From CADEED01 sp041395625 (lineage in GTDB: Bacteria > Pseudomonadota > Gammaproteobacteria > Steroidobacterales > Steroidobacteraceae): DNA of 64,000 nucleotides. Both the position numbers and the translations under genes were made by a program. Every line of letters starts with the position of its first letter. Position 1 is the first letter of the stretch. The stretch lies in the NCBI GenBank assembly GCA_041395625.1, contig JAWLAE010000004.1:124001-188000 (forward strand). The letters run 5' to 3'. Below, in pieces: positions 25,407 through 34,345 of this stretch. Below the pieces are notes generated by a model that was not told the DNA's origin, made no database searches, and saw only the letters and a list, made by a program, of their open reading frames with translations.

Positions 25407-28034
25407 ATGGATGAACGTTACGATCCGGCCGCCGTCGAGCGCGCCGCTCAGACCTTCTGGAACGAGCAACGAGTATTCGAAGCGGTAGAAGCGCCTGCTG
25501 GCGCGGCCGCAAGCGACAAGTTCTATTGCTTGTCGATGTTCCCGTATCCATCGGGCCGATTGCACATGGGGCATGTGCGCAACTATACGATCGGCGACGT
25601 ACTGACCCGCTTCGAGAAGATGCGTGGCCGTAATGTGTTGCAGCCGATGGGCTGGGACGCATTCGGGCTGCCAGCGGAAAACGCCGCCATCAAGAACGGT
25701 GTGCCGCCGGCCAAGTGGACCTACGACAACATCGCCTACATGAAGCGCCAGTTGCAGGCGCTGGGCTTCGCGTTCGACTGGCGTCGCGAGATTGCCACTT
25801 GCGATCCGGCCTACTACCGCTGGAACCAATGGCTGTTCCTGCGCATGCTCGAACAGGGCATCGCATACCGCAAGACCGGCGTCGTCAATTGGGATCCGGT
25901 CGATCAGACGGTGCTCGCGAACGAGCAGGTGATCGACGGGCGCGGCTGGCGCACCGGCGCGCTTGTCGAGAAGCGCGAGATCCCGATGTACTATCTGCGC
26001 ATCACGGCCTATGCGGATGAGCTGTTAGCGGATTTGCAGCAATTGTCGGATTGGCCGGAACGCGTCAAGACGATGCAGGCCAACTGGATCGGCAAGAGCG
26101 AAGGTTGCGAGATCGCCTTTCCTTATGCACCTGCCACGCGTGACCTGATGGGTGCCGATGGCGTGCTGAAGGTTTTCACCACCCGTGCCGATACCTTGTT
26201 CGGTGCGACCTTCATGGCCGTGGCTGCCGAACATCCGTTGGCGCTGGCCGCCGCCGCTCGCAATCCGCAGCTGCAGGCATTCGTCGACGAGTGCCGGCGC
26301 GGCAGCACGATGGAAGCAGATGTTGCCACGCAGGAGAAGCGCGGCATGCCGATCGGATTCGCAGTGTTACATCCGTTCACCGGCAAGCCAGTGCCGGTCT
26401 GGGTGGCTAACTATGTGCTGATGACCTATGGCGAGGGTGCCGTCATGGGCGTACCGGCACACGATGCGCGTGACTTCGAGTTCGCACTCGGCAACGATCT
26501 GCCGATCGTCACGGTGGTGCGCTCGAAGACGGGTGCGTATGAAACCGTGCGAGCGCCGTGGATCGATGCCTACACCGAGCCCGGCATCGCAGTGGACTCT
26601 GGCGAGTTCTCTGGCCTCGAGTTCGAGGCGGCGGTCGATGCCATCGCCGTAGCGCTAGAGCAGCGCGGGCTCGGGCGCAAGCGCACACAATTCCGGCTGC
26701 GCGACTGGGGTATCTCGCGGCAACGCTACTGGGGCTGCCCAATCCCGATCGTGCACTGCGAAGCCTGTGGTGAAGTGCCGGTGCCGGACACCGATCTGCC
26801 GGTGCGCCTGCCAGAGGATCTGGTCCCCGATGGTTCGGGTAATCCGCTCAACAAGACGCCCTCGTTCGTGCAGTGCGCTTGTCCGACTTGCGGTAAGCCT
26901 GCTCGACGGGAGACGGACACGATGGATACCTTCGTCGATTCGTCGTGGTATTTCCTCCGCTTTGCATGCGCTGACAACTCGCAGGCCATGGTGGACCAGC
27001 GGGTTGATTATTGGTTGCCGGTTGATCAGTACATCGGTGGGATCGAGCACGCGATCCTGCACTTGCTGTACTCGCGTTTCTGGACCAAGGTGATGCGTGA
27101 TCGCGGTCTGATCGCGATCGACGAGCCATTCGCCAATCTGCTGACGCAGGGCATGGTGTTGCATCACATCTACTACCGCGAGCAGGCGCCGGGTCGACGC
27201 GAGTACTTCAATCCGGCCGACGTGGAGGTCGTGCTGGGCCCCGACAACGAACGTACCGGCGCCATTCTCGTGACGGACGACCTGCCGGTCGAGTGGGACG
27301 GGCTCGGCACGATGTCGAAGTCCAAGAACAACGGTGTCGACCCGCAGGTGCTGGTGGAGAAGCTGGGCGCTGATACGGTGCGACTCTTCATGATGTTCAC
27401 CGCGCCACCCGAGCAGACGCTCGAGTGGTCGGAGGAGGGCGTGCAGGGTGCGTACCGGTTCATAAGGCGCCTGTGGAAAGCCGTTTACGATCACATCCAG
27501 GCCGGCGTCGCACCGGCGCTCGAGCCGGCGGCACTCGACGCCGCACAAAAGGAACTGCGGCGCCTCGCGCACCAGACGCTCGCCAAAGTCACTGACGACA
27601 TCGGTCGCCGGCGCACATTCAATACCGCTGTAGCGGCGGTCATGGAATTGCTCAATGCCGTGGGTCGTTTGGAGACCGCGAGTGCGCAGGCGCGGGCTGT
27701 GGTCCAGGAGGCACTCGAGATTGCGGTGATGTGTCTGTCGCCGATGATTCCGCATGTCACGCACGTCCTGTGGCGCGAGCTGGGTGGGCGCGACGACCTG
27801 GCGCGCACGCGCTGGCGAACGGCGGATCCGCGGGCGTTACTGCAGGACACGATAGAAGTCGTCGTGCAGGTGAATGGCAAGCTGCGGGCCCGCATCAGCA
27901 TCGCCGCCGACGCCGATGAGGCGGCGGCGCGGGCGGCGGCGCTCGCGGACGCGAATGTGCAGAAATTCGTCGCGGGCAAGGCGGTGCGGAAATTCGTTTA
28001 CATCGCGGGGCGTCTCATCAATGTCGTTGTTTGA
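25407..28034 (+). CDS. leuS: leucyl-tRNA synthetase
   Basis: This 875-residue class I synthetase has a HIGH-type motif in PSGRLHMGH near residue 50. A CP1 editing domain lies in the middle, zinc-type CxxC pairs (CEACGE, CPTCGK) near 455-495, and the KMSKS motif as MSKSKNN near 636. A C-terminal anticodon-binding and appended domain completes it. Length equals the bacterial norm. ATG 25407 (MDERYDPAAVERAAQTFW) is the family start; the frame extends further upstream only through the end of the VOC gene. It leads the usual leuS-lptE pair. Confidence 0.98.
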   Translation: MDERYDPAAVERAAQTFWNEQRVFEAVEAPAGAAASDKFYCLSMFPYPSGRLHMGHVRNYTIGDVLTRFEKMRGRNVLQPMGWDAFGLPAENAAIKNGVPPAKWTYDNIAYMKRQLQALGFAFDWRREIATCDPAYYRWNQWLFLRMLEQGIAYRKTGVVNWDPVDQTVLANEQVIDGRGWRTGALVEKREIPMYYLRITAYADELLADLQQLSDWPERVKTMQANWIGKSEGCEIAFPYAPATRDLMGADGVLKVFTTRADTLFGATFMAVAAEHPLALAAAARNPQLQAFVDECRRGSTMEADVATQEKRGMPIGFAVLHPFTGKPVPVWVANYVLMTYGEGAVMGVPAHDARDFEFALGNDLPIVTVVRSKTGAYETVRAPWIDAYTEPGIAVDSGEFSGLEFEAAVDAIAVALEQRGLGRKRTQFRLRDWGISRQRYWGCPIPIVHCEACGEVPVPDTDLPVRLPEDLVPDGSGNPLNKTPSFVQCACPTCGKPARRETDTMDTFVDSSWYFLRFACADNSQAMVDQRVDYWLPVDQYIGGIEHAILHLLYSRFWTKVMRDRGLIAIDEPFANLLTQGMVLHHIYYREQAPGRREYFNPADVEVVLGPDNERTGAILVTDDLPVEWDGLGTMSKSKNNGVDPQVLVEKLGADTVRLFMMFTAPPEQTLEWSEEGVQGAYRFIRRLWKAVYDHIQAGVAPALEPAALDAAQKELRRLAHQTLAKVTDDIGRRRTFNTAVAAVMELLNAVGRLETASAQARAVVQEALEIAVMCLSPMIPHVTHVLWRELGGRDDLARTRWRTADPRALLQDTIEVVVQVNGKLRARISIAADADEAAARAAALADANVQKFVAGKAVRKFVYIAGRLINVVV

Positions 28035-28515
28035 CGGGCTACGATTGTTATGGGTGCTGCTGTGCATCGGCGCGCTCAGTGCTTGCGGTTTTCAGCTGCA
28101 GGGCCGCCAACCGCTGCCGAGCTTCCTTACAGAAGTCGCCGTCGAAGCGAGCGACATGCAGACTGACTTCGTCCAGTCCTTGCGCAAGTCGCTGGTCTCG
28201 TCCGGCGCTACGCTGCTGCCGGATGGCGGCGCGGCACGGGCGGTGGTCGAGATCACAGTCGACGAATTCGACGAGCGCGTGTTGTCGGTGTCGGGTCGCA
28301 ACGTGCCGCGCGAGTACGAACTCAGCTATCGCGTGCGTTACACGGTACGTATCGGCGACGAGGTGCGCGTGAACGACGAGGAGCTGCGGCTGACGCGCGA
28401 CTTGAGTTTCGACGAAACGCAGATTCTGGCGAAGGACCGCGAGCAGGAGATCTTGCGCGAGGCTTTGGCGCGCGACCTGGCTGCGCAAGTGCTGCGTCGT
28501 CTCGCGGCACTTTGA
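28021..28515 (+). CDS. lptE: LPS-assembly lipoprotein LptE
   Basis: This 164-residue outer-membrane lipoprotein plugs LptD and delivers LPS to the cell surface. It has a signal peptide with lipobox LSAC (Cys22) followed by GFQLQGRQPLP, the hallmark LptE N-terminus. It overlaps the leuS 3' end by 14 bases, as is common in this class. In E. coli the next gene is holA; here holA is about 8.5 kb away. Confidence 0.93.
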   Translation: MSLFDGLRLLWVLLCIGALSACGFQLQGRQPLPSFLTEVAVEASDMQTDFVQSLRKSLVSSGATLLPDGGAARAVVEITVDEFDERVLSVSGRNVPREYELSYRVRYTVRIGDEVRVNDEELRLTRDLSFDETQILAKDREQEILREALARDLAAQVLRRLAAL

Positions 28516-29003
28516 GCGCGGTGCTGCTGCTGTGTGATGTGGATCGCGCGGCGCTGCAGGACTTGCTGGAGCGTTACACGCTCCGGTTGAGCCTCGTGCC
28601 AGCGGCGCAAGCGATACCCGGTTCCTACTGGGGCGAGTGTGAGGCCGGGCTGGTTGGCAGCCGCCTGTTCGCGCGCACCGACACGCCACTTCATTCCGTC
28701 CTGCACGAAGCGGCGCACTTCGTCTGCATGAGCGGCGCACGACGTGCGGCATTGTCGACTGATGCCGGAGGCGATGATGCGGAAGAGAACGCCGTCTGTT
28801 ACCTGCAGATCATCTGGGCGGATCTGTTGCCAGGCGTGGGCTGCGAACGATTGTTCGATGATATGAACGTCTGGGGCTATTCCTTCCGGCTGGGCTGCGC
28901 GCGTCGCTGGTTTCGCGAGGACGCAGGCGACGCACGACGGTGGCTGCAGGACGCGGCCATCCTCGATGCCGACGAGTTGCTGACCTATCGGCTACGCTCA
29001 TGA
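28512..29003 (+). CDS. conserved hypothetical protein with HExxH motif
   Basis: This is a 163-residue protein with no domain I can name. It contains HSVLHEAAHFVCM (HEAAH), a possible zinc site near residue 65, followed by an acidic stretch (DAGGDDAEENAVCYLQ) that could supply a further Glu ligand. No signal peptide is seen. The start is TTG 28512, overlapping the lptE stop, or GTG 28521. The tight overlap suggests cotranscription with lptE. A small cytoplasmic zincin is possible; it could equally be a structural remnant of one. Confidence 0.6.
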   Translation: MSAVLLLCDVDRAALQDLLERYTLRLSLVPAAQAIPGSYWGECEAGLVGSRLFARTDTPLHSVLHEAAHFVCMSGARRAALSTDAGGDDAEENAVCYLQIIWADLLPGVGCERLFDDMNVWGYSFRLGCARRWFREDAGDARRWLQDAAILDADELLTYRLRS

Positions 29004-29101
29004 ATGCGTGGGCTGCGGCATTGATCATTGGATTTGTCGTGTTGGCGAGCGTCGACGCTCGACTCGGTGCGTCAGTTCATCGACTCAGCAGCTCTGTCAC
29101 A

Positions 29102-30094
29102 CTAACGACTGGCGAAATAGTCGGTCGCCGCCACCAGCTCGCGCGTGATGCCTGGCTCGAATGCCGAGTGGCCGGCATCAGCAACGATCCGCAAATCGGC
29201 TTCGGGCCAGGCACGGTGCAGGTCCCAGGCGCTGCGCATTGGGCACACTACGTCGTAGCGGCCTTGCACGATGACGGCGGGAATATGCCGGATGCGAGTC
29301 GCGTCGCGTAGCAGCTGGTCCTCGCACTCCAGAAAGCCTTTGTTGACGAAATAATGGCATTCGATCCTGGCAAAGGCGGCGGCGTAGCTCGCATCGTCGA
29401 ACTTGTCGACGTAGTCTGGATTGAGGTGCAGAAAACTCGTGGCGCCTTCCCAGATAGACCAGGCACGCGCGGCGTGCTGCAGTACCGTCGAGTCGTCACT
29501 CGTCAACCTTCGGTAGTACGCCTGCATCATGTCGTCACGCTCAGCGACCGGGATCGGTTCGACGAACTGCTCCCAGAGGTCGGGGAATAGCGAGGCCGCG
29601 CCGAGCGGGTTCTGGTAGAACCACTCCAGTTCTGAACGTCGCAACAGAAATATGCCGCGCAGCACCAGTTCCGTGACTCGTTCCGGATGTTTCTCGGCAT
29701 AGGCCAGCGCCAGCGTCGAACCCCAGGAGCCGCCGAACACCTGCCATTTCTCGATTCCGAGGTGTTTGCGTAGCGCTTCGATGTCGTCGACCAGATGCCA
29801 GGTGGTATTGTCGACGAGACTGGCATGCGGGCGGCTCTTGCCGGAACCACGTTGGTCCAGCAACACGACGCGGTAGCGCGCGGGATCGAAGAACTGACGC
29901 ATCTTGGCATCCGTGCCGCCGCCAGGGCCGCCGTGCAGAAAAATGACCGCCTTGCCCTCCGGATTGCCGCTCTGCTCATAAAACAGTTCATGCACCTCAG
30001 AGACCCGGAGGTAGCCACTGTCGTAGGCATCGATGGGCGGATACAGCGGATCGTGCGGCAGATGGGCGCTGTCCATGCGCTGCGTGTTGGTCAT
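29102..30094 (-). CDS. pip: prolyl iminopeptidase
   Basis: This 330-residue alpha/beta-hydrolase (family S33) removes N-terminal proline from peptides. The oxyanion-hole motif HGGPGGG is near residue 54 and the nucleophile elbow GGSWGS near 120. The catalytic Asp lies around GRYDVVCP and His in DAGHSAFEPG. ATG 30094 has CGGGAG at good spacing, lying across the end of the HIT gene just upstream, so the two are probably cotranscribed. Confidence 0.95.
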   Translation of the reverse strand: MTNTQRMDSAHLPHDPLYPPIDAYDSGYLRVSEVHELFYEQSGNPEGKAVIFLHGGPGGGTDAKMRQFFDPARYRVVLLDQRGSGKSRPHASLVDNTTWHLVDDIEALRKHLGIEKWQVFGGSWGSTLALAYAEKHPERVTELVLRGIFLLRRSELEWFYQNPLGAASLFPDLWEQFVEPIPVAERDDMMQAYYRRLTSDDSTVLQHAARAWSIWEGATSFLHLNPDYVDKFDDASYAAAFARIECHYFVNKGFLECEDQLLRDATRIRHIPAVIVQGRYDVVCPMRSAWDLHRAWPEADLRIVADAGHSAFEPGITRELVAATDYFASR

Positions 30095-30098
30095 AGAA

Positions 30099-30449
30099 TT
30101 ACTCCCGGCGAGTGAGCATCGGGCCGAGCGGCGCGCCGCCCACTAAGTGCATGTGCAAATGAAATACCTCCTGGCCGCCATGCTCATTGCAGTTGACGAT
30201 CAGTCGGTAGCCGTCTGCGGCAATATTCTCACGGCGCGCGATATCCCGGGCGACGACGAACAGGTGCCCCAGAGTCTGCTCGTCGTCGGTGGTAACGTCG
30301 TTCGCGGTGGGAATCGGTTTGTTCGGTATGATCAGCACATGGACCGGCGCGCGCGGATGAATGTCGCGAAACGCCGTGACGCGCTCGTCCTGGTAGACGA
30401 TGTCGGCCGGAATCTCGCGCGCAATGATCTTCTCGAACAACGTAGGCAT
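30099..30449 (-). CDS. HIT-family nucleotide-binding protein
   Basis: This 116-residue histidine-triad protein ends with HLHMHLVGG, the HIT motif whose central His attacks phosphoramidates. It begins MPTLFEKIIAREIPADIVYQD, the typical HinT N-terminus, so ATG 30449 is preferred over in-frame starts up to 30524. Homologues hydrolyse AMP-lysine-type phosphoramidates. It lies directly before pip on the minus strand and is divergent from the DUF5916 gene. Confidence 0.93.
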   Translation of the reverse strand: MPTLFEKIIAREIPADIVYQDERVTAFRDIHPRAPVHVLIIPNKPIPTANDVTTDDEQTLGHLFVVARDIARRENIAADGYRLIVNCNEHGGQEVFHLHMHLVGGAPLGPMLTRRE

Positions 30450-30471
30450 CGGCCGCTCCAATAGCTCCATC

Positions 30472-32703
30472 ATGTCGCAGAGTGCAATATACCTATCTTT
30501 GGCGTGCTTGTTGTGCCATGCCATCGGCCACGCGCAGATTGTGGCCGATGGCGTACTCGATGAGCCGGAATGGCAGACTGCGATCGTTCTCGATCAGTTC
30601 CGGCAGGTGGACCCGGACACGCAAGCCGAACCAGAATATCGCACCATCGCACGAGTCGTCGCGACGGAAGCCGGCCTTGCCGTGGGCGTTACGGCCTGGT
30701 TGCCACGCGAACTGCGTACGTACGGCCGCTCGCAACGCGATTCCAAGAACATGGATTCGGACGTCATCCGCGTGGTCGTCGACTTCGACGGCTCCGGGCG
30801 CGGCGCGTACGACTTCAGCCTGTCTTTATCAGGCTCCATTCGCGACGGTGTATTCGTCAATCGCAATCAGTACAGCACCGACTGGGACGGCGCCTGGCTG
30901 CACGGTGTGAGCGAGGACGATGACGCGTGGCATGGGGAGTATCTCATCCCCTGGTCGGTAGCGCCCGGCGCGCATCAGGCGGGCGACAGCCGAACGATCG
31001 GTATCTGGATCGTCCGCTTCGTCAAAGCGCTGGGACGCGGCTTTGCCTATCCAGCCGTGCCGCTGTCGCGACCGACGTTCGTCGCAGATTTCCACAAGCT
31101 TACCGTGCCGCGCTACTCGTCGGCTGCTCGCCGCTGGTTTCCGTACGCTTCCTATTCGTTCGATCGCCTCACGGACGGCTCGCAGTTGCGGGCAGGCCTC
31201 GACCTGCAGTGGAAAGGCGAATCAGGCTCACAACTCATCGCCACCCTGAATCCGGATTTCGGTCAGGTCGAGAGTGACGATCTGGTCGTCAATTTCTCCG
31301 CTATCGAGCAGTTCTTCGCCGAGAAGCGTCCGTTCTTCACCGAGAATCACCAGCAATTCGACCTGCAGACCACGCTCGACGGTCGGCTCGTCAACACGCG
31401 TCGAATCGGCGCGGCACCGGATCGGGGGCCTGGCGGCAGCACCGACATTCTGGCCGCGGCGAAGTGGTCGGCGCTGTCGGGCAAATACGAATACGGCGCG
31501 TTCGGAGCGGTCGAGGACGACACCGATGACGTCAACGGCCGACGTTATCTGGTGACACGGGCAGTCTATCGCGGTACGCGTGCGTCGCTGGGTTATCTCG
31601 GAACGTTGACGGATCGCCCGGCGCTCGCACGCCGCGCCGTCGTCAACGCGCTCGACGGCGATTGGGTATTGAGCGATGGTGTGCGCTTGCGCGGCATGGC
31701 GCTCGCCAGCTTGATCGACGCACCGGGCGCGACCGATGGTGCCGGCGCCTTCGCGATTTTCGACTATGACCGCGGTGGGCGCTTCAGCAACGAATCGTCG
31801 CTGACCTGGTTCGATCGGAATCTCGAGCTCAACGATCTGGGATTTCTGCCGCGGCGCAATCTGCAGCGCTTGCGCAGTATCGCCAAGTGGCTGCGGCGCG
31901 ACTTCCCGACGGATTCCTCGCAGGCTGTCGCCACGTGGAGCATCGAGGGCGACGTGCGCCGCTCGGATACGGGCGATTGGCTGCAGAGTCGCCTCACAAC
32001 GAACTACACCATCCGCTACCGCTCGCCGCAATTGCTGTCTTTGTTCACGACAATGTTCGCGCGCGGCAAGGACGATTTGATCACACGAGGTGCTGGCCCG
32101 GTGAAGATGCCGGCACTGCTCGAGTTCGGTGTCGATTACCAGCGGCAGTTCCGTGCCGGCGTGCGCCTCGACTTGTCCGCCGCGGCGTTCGAGGAAGGCG
32201 TCCGCGGCAAGCTGGCGCAAAGCTACGATATCGGTGCCAGAATCGTCGTCACACCGAATCTCAGTACGGACTTCTCGGTCAACTATCTGGCGAGCCCGGA
32301 TTGGCTCGTGTTTCTGCCGGAGATCGACCAGCTGGCGAGCCTCGAGCGGCGCTCCGTGACCGTCCGTGCGTCGCTCGATTGGTATCCCGGCCGCCGCCAG
32401 GAGCTGCGCGCGCGGGTGCAGTTCATCGGCCTCGAGTCGTTCGATGGCGTCGATTTCACTCGCAACGCACGTGGTGACCTCGAACGCACCAGCGCCGCGG
32501 TCGCGCCGTTCAGAGTCGGCGAGTTTGGCTTGCAGCTGCGCTATCGCTTCGAGTTCAAGCCCTTGTCGGAGCTGTTCGTGGTTTACAGTCGGGGCGGATT
32601 CTCCGCCGCTGACGACGAGCGCAATCTCGGCCGCCTCGCGGAGGACGCATTCGCGAATCGCACGGCCGACCAATTTCTCGTTAAGCTGCGTTATCAGTTC
32701 TGA
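30472..32703 (+). CDS. DUF5916 protein with N-terminal CBM9-like domain
   Basis: This 743-residue exported protein has a signal peptide at 1-21 (ends AIGHA). A CBM9-like beta-sandwich covers about 25-200 (DGVLDEPEWQTA...), and a long DUF5916 region follows (ATLNPDFGQVESDDLVVNFSA; FFAEKRPFFTE), rich in alternating beta strands and ending in Phe (KLRYQF). The C-terminus looks like a membrane barrel. The function of the family is not established. ATG 30472 is only 22 bases from the divergent HIT start. Confidence 0.82.
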   Translation: MSQSAIYLSLACLLCHAIGHAQIVADGVLDEPEWQTAIVLDQFRQVDPDTQAEPEYRTIARVVATEAGLAVGVTAWLPRELRTYGRSQRDSKNMDSDVIRVVVDFDGSGRGAYDFSLSLSGSIRDGVFVNRNQYSTDWDGAWLHGVSEDDDAWHGEYLIPWSVAPGAHQAGDSRTIGIWIVRFVKALGRGFAYPAVPLSRPTFVADFHKLTVPRYSSAARRWFPYASYSFDRLTDGSQLRAGLDLQWKGESGSQLIATLNPDFGQVESDDLVVNFSAIEQFFAEKRPFFTENHQQFDLQTTLDGRLVNTRRIGAAPDRGPGGSTDILAAAKWSALSGKYEYGAFGAVEDDTDDVNGRRYLVTRAVYRGTRASLGYLGTLTDRPALARRAVVNALDGDWVLSDGVRLRGMALASLIDAPGATDGAGAFAIFDYDRGGRFSNESSLTWFDRNLELNDLGFLPRRNLQRLRSIAKWLRRDFPTDSSQAVATWSIEGDVRRSDTGDWLQSRLTTNYTIRYRSPQLLSLFTTMFARGKDDLITRGAGPVKMPALLEFGVDYQRQFRAGVRLDLSAAAFEEGVRGKLAQSYDIGARIVVTPNLSTDFSVNYLASPDWLVFLPEIDQLASLERRSVTVRASLDWYPGRRQELRARVQFIGLESFDGVDFTRNARGDLERTSAAVAPFRVGEFGLQLRYRFEFKPLSELFVVYSRGGFSAADDERNLGRLAEDAFANRTADQFLVKLRYQF

Positions 32704-32721
32704 GCGCGGGGGGGGCTGGTC

Positions 32722-33750
32722 ATGGCGAACAAAATTGCTGTCTGTACAGCCGGCGCACTGGCCGTGCTGCTGTGCACGGATGCCTGTGCCGCACCGGCCT
32801 ACGATCACGATCGCACCGAACTCGAGGCGATACTCGACGATCTCGTCGCGTGGTGGCCGGGTGAATGGAGCAGTGCACCGCAGATCTACCACGAACGCGC
32901 GGTGCGTATGCCGGCGGAAGGCGAGCACGATAACTGGTATCGCAGCTTCGCGCGCATCGACGCGCCGCAGATCGGCGAGTACGTGTTCTATGGGCAGATC
33001 AATATCGGTGGTCGCGACGGGCCATTGATGTCCCGATCGCAGATCGTCTACAAGGCGGAGATCGACGAACAACGACAGCGCGTGCTGATCCGCGGCCAGA
33101 CGCCGAAGAACCCGGAGCAATTCGTCAATCTGCAGGATCGGCCGGACCTGTGGTCGAAAGTCGAGATGCGCGATCCCGCCGACATCAAGTGCGATTTCAT
33201 CTGGCATCGCAATGGCGTGCAGATCGTCGGTGTGCTCGATGGTCCGACCGACGAGCGTCGCAAATACGGCCCGGGCACGTGCACCTACACCTCTGCGCAG
33301 ACCGGCAGCGAGTTCATGGCCGATGCCGAGTGGGTGCTGTCACCCGATGAACTGTGGCTCTATGACATCAATCTGCTCGGCGGCCAGCAATTCATCGGTC
33401 GCGCCGACCGCACGCACATCCGGCTGTATCGAGTGCGCCCGTATCGCTGCGACGTGGTCGACGCCGCGGGTAAGCGAACCGTCGACGCGAACGACCGCGG
33501 CTTCACGGCCGTCGTGACTGCGCCCGACCGGCGTCCGATCGAATGGCAGCTGTTGCGCGCCCGCTATCCGGCAGCGGACGGCTTCGGTCTCGACGAACAA
33601 CTGCGATTGATGCTGCAGCGGCCCGATGGCGGCGAACTCATCGAGAGTGTCTCGGCAGCTCCTGCGGCTGCCGTCGTGCAGATCGAATCGGCGGGAATCA
33701 AGATCTCCTGTCGGCTGGCGGCGAAGTTTCCGCCGATGCCGCTCGAGTGA
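32722..33750 (+). CDS. CpcT/CpeT-like exported protein
   Basis: This 342-residue protein has a signal peptide (about 1-22, ending DACAA). The region of about 30-240 resembles the CpeT barrel: LDDLVAWWPGEWSSAPQ, QIGEYVFYGQINIGG, C-x-W (KCDFIWHR) and a late GGQQFIGRADRTHIRLYR strand. In cyanobacteria CpeT acts as a phycobilin lyase; this organism has no visible phycobilisome genes, so the homologue must do something else. The extra ~95 C-terminal residues are not recognised. It follows the DUF5916 gene by 18 bases and may form an operon with it. Confidence 0.6.
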   Translation: MANKIAVCTAGALAVLLCTDACAAPAYDHDRTELEAILDDLVAWWPGEWSSAPQIYHERAVRMPAEGEHDNWYRSFARIDAPQIGEYVFYGQINIGGRDGPLMSRSQIVYKAEIDEQRQRVLIRGQTPKNPEQFVNLQDRPDLWSKVEMRDPADIKCDFIWHRNGVQIVGVLDGPTDERRKYGPGTCTYTSAQTGSEFMADAEWVLSPDELWLYDINLLGGQQFIGRADRTHIRLYRVRPYRCDVVDAAGKRTVDANDRGFTAVVTAPDRRPIEWQLLRARYPAADGFGLDEQLRLMLQRPDGGELIESVSAAPAAAVVQIESAGIKISCRLAAKFPPMPLE

Positions 33751-33757
33751 GCGCGCG

Positions 33758-34342
33758 CTAGTACTTGTAGATCTCTACCTTGTCGGCGGCGACAGAGTAG
33801 GCGGCGGCGCCCAGCCGGGTCTGTTTGTTCTGTACCGACATCTTGCCGGTGATCCAGTACGCTTCGTAGATCGAATCGAGCGCAATGCCCTTGGCCATGC
33901 GTACGTACACGATCTGATTGGGTGGTGGCGGTGGCACGTGGATACAGGCGCCGAAGTAGGGCACCAGAAAGAACTCGCTCACGAGACCATCTTTGCCGAT
34001 ATCGAGCGGCACGATGAAGCCTGGCAATCTGACACTCTGGCCGTCGAGCTTCTTGTTGACGCTGAAGTCCATCGGTTGTTGCGCCGCCGGTCCGGCCTCT
34101 CCCAGGTAGTCGTGCATCGGCGCCGCCTGACCCATGAACTTGCCACGATTCTCCTCCGGCACGAGCTCGTCCCATTCGAGTTCGAGAATCTTGTTAGAGG
34201 TGGCCGGAGCGGCGGTCTTGGCAGGGGTCTTGGCATTGGGATCTGGCTTGCTGATTGCCATGGCGCCCGGCGCACCGAGCAGCCCCACGAGCGCTGCAAT
34301 ACTTGCCACCGCCAGAATCGAACGATACGAAATCATGCTCAT
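33758..34342 (-). CDS. DUF3299 exported protein of Zrg-like operon
   Basis: This 194-residue protein has a signal peptide (ends GAPGAMA) and the DUF3299 features LEWDELVPEE, LPGFIVPLD and LVPYFGACIHVPPPPPNQIVYV. Members are typically last in operons with a MacB-like permease, an ATPase and a DUF2796 protein, as here. The role is probably in the periplasm with metal (zinc) handling; the biochemical activity is unknown. It starts three bases after the permease stop. Confidence 0.85.
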   Translation of the reverse strand: MSMISYRSILAVASIAALVGLLGAPGAMAISKPDPNAKTPAKTAAPATSNKILELEWDELVPEENRGKFMGQAAPMHDYLGEAGPAAQQPMDFSVNKKLDGQSVRLPGFIVPLDIGKDGLVSEFFLVPYFGACIHVPPPPPNQIVYVRMAKGIALDSIYEAYWITGKMSVQNKQTRLGAAAYSVAADKVEIYKY

Positions 34343-34345
34343 GCT

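Noticed and set aside
29000..29311. Plus-strand ORF starting ATG 29000 (MNAWAAALIIGFVVLASVDA), overlapping the previous stop
   Set aside because: The first ~30 residues look membrane-like, but the rest runs antisense through the well-supported pip gene. It is more likely a remnant or chance frame.
31228..33207. 659-codon minus-strand ORF antisense to the DUF5916 and CpeT-like genes
   Set aside because: It spans two genes with clear signal peptides and domains. Long antisense frames are common in GC-rich DNA, and its composition is shadow-like.
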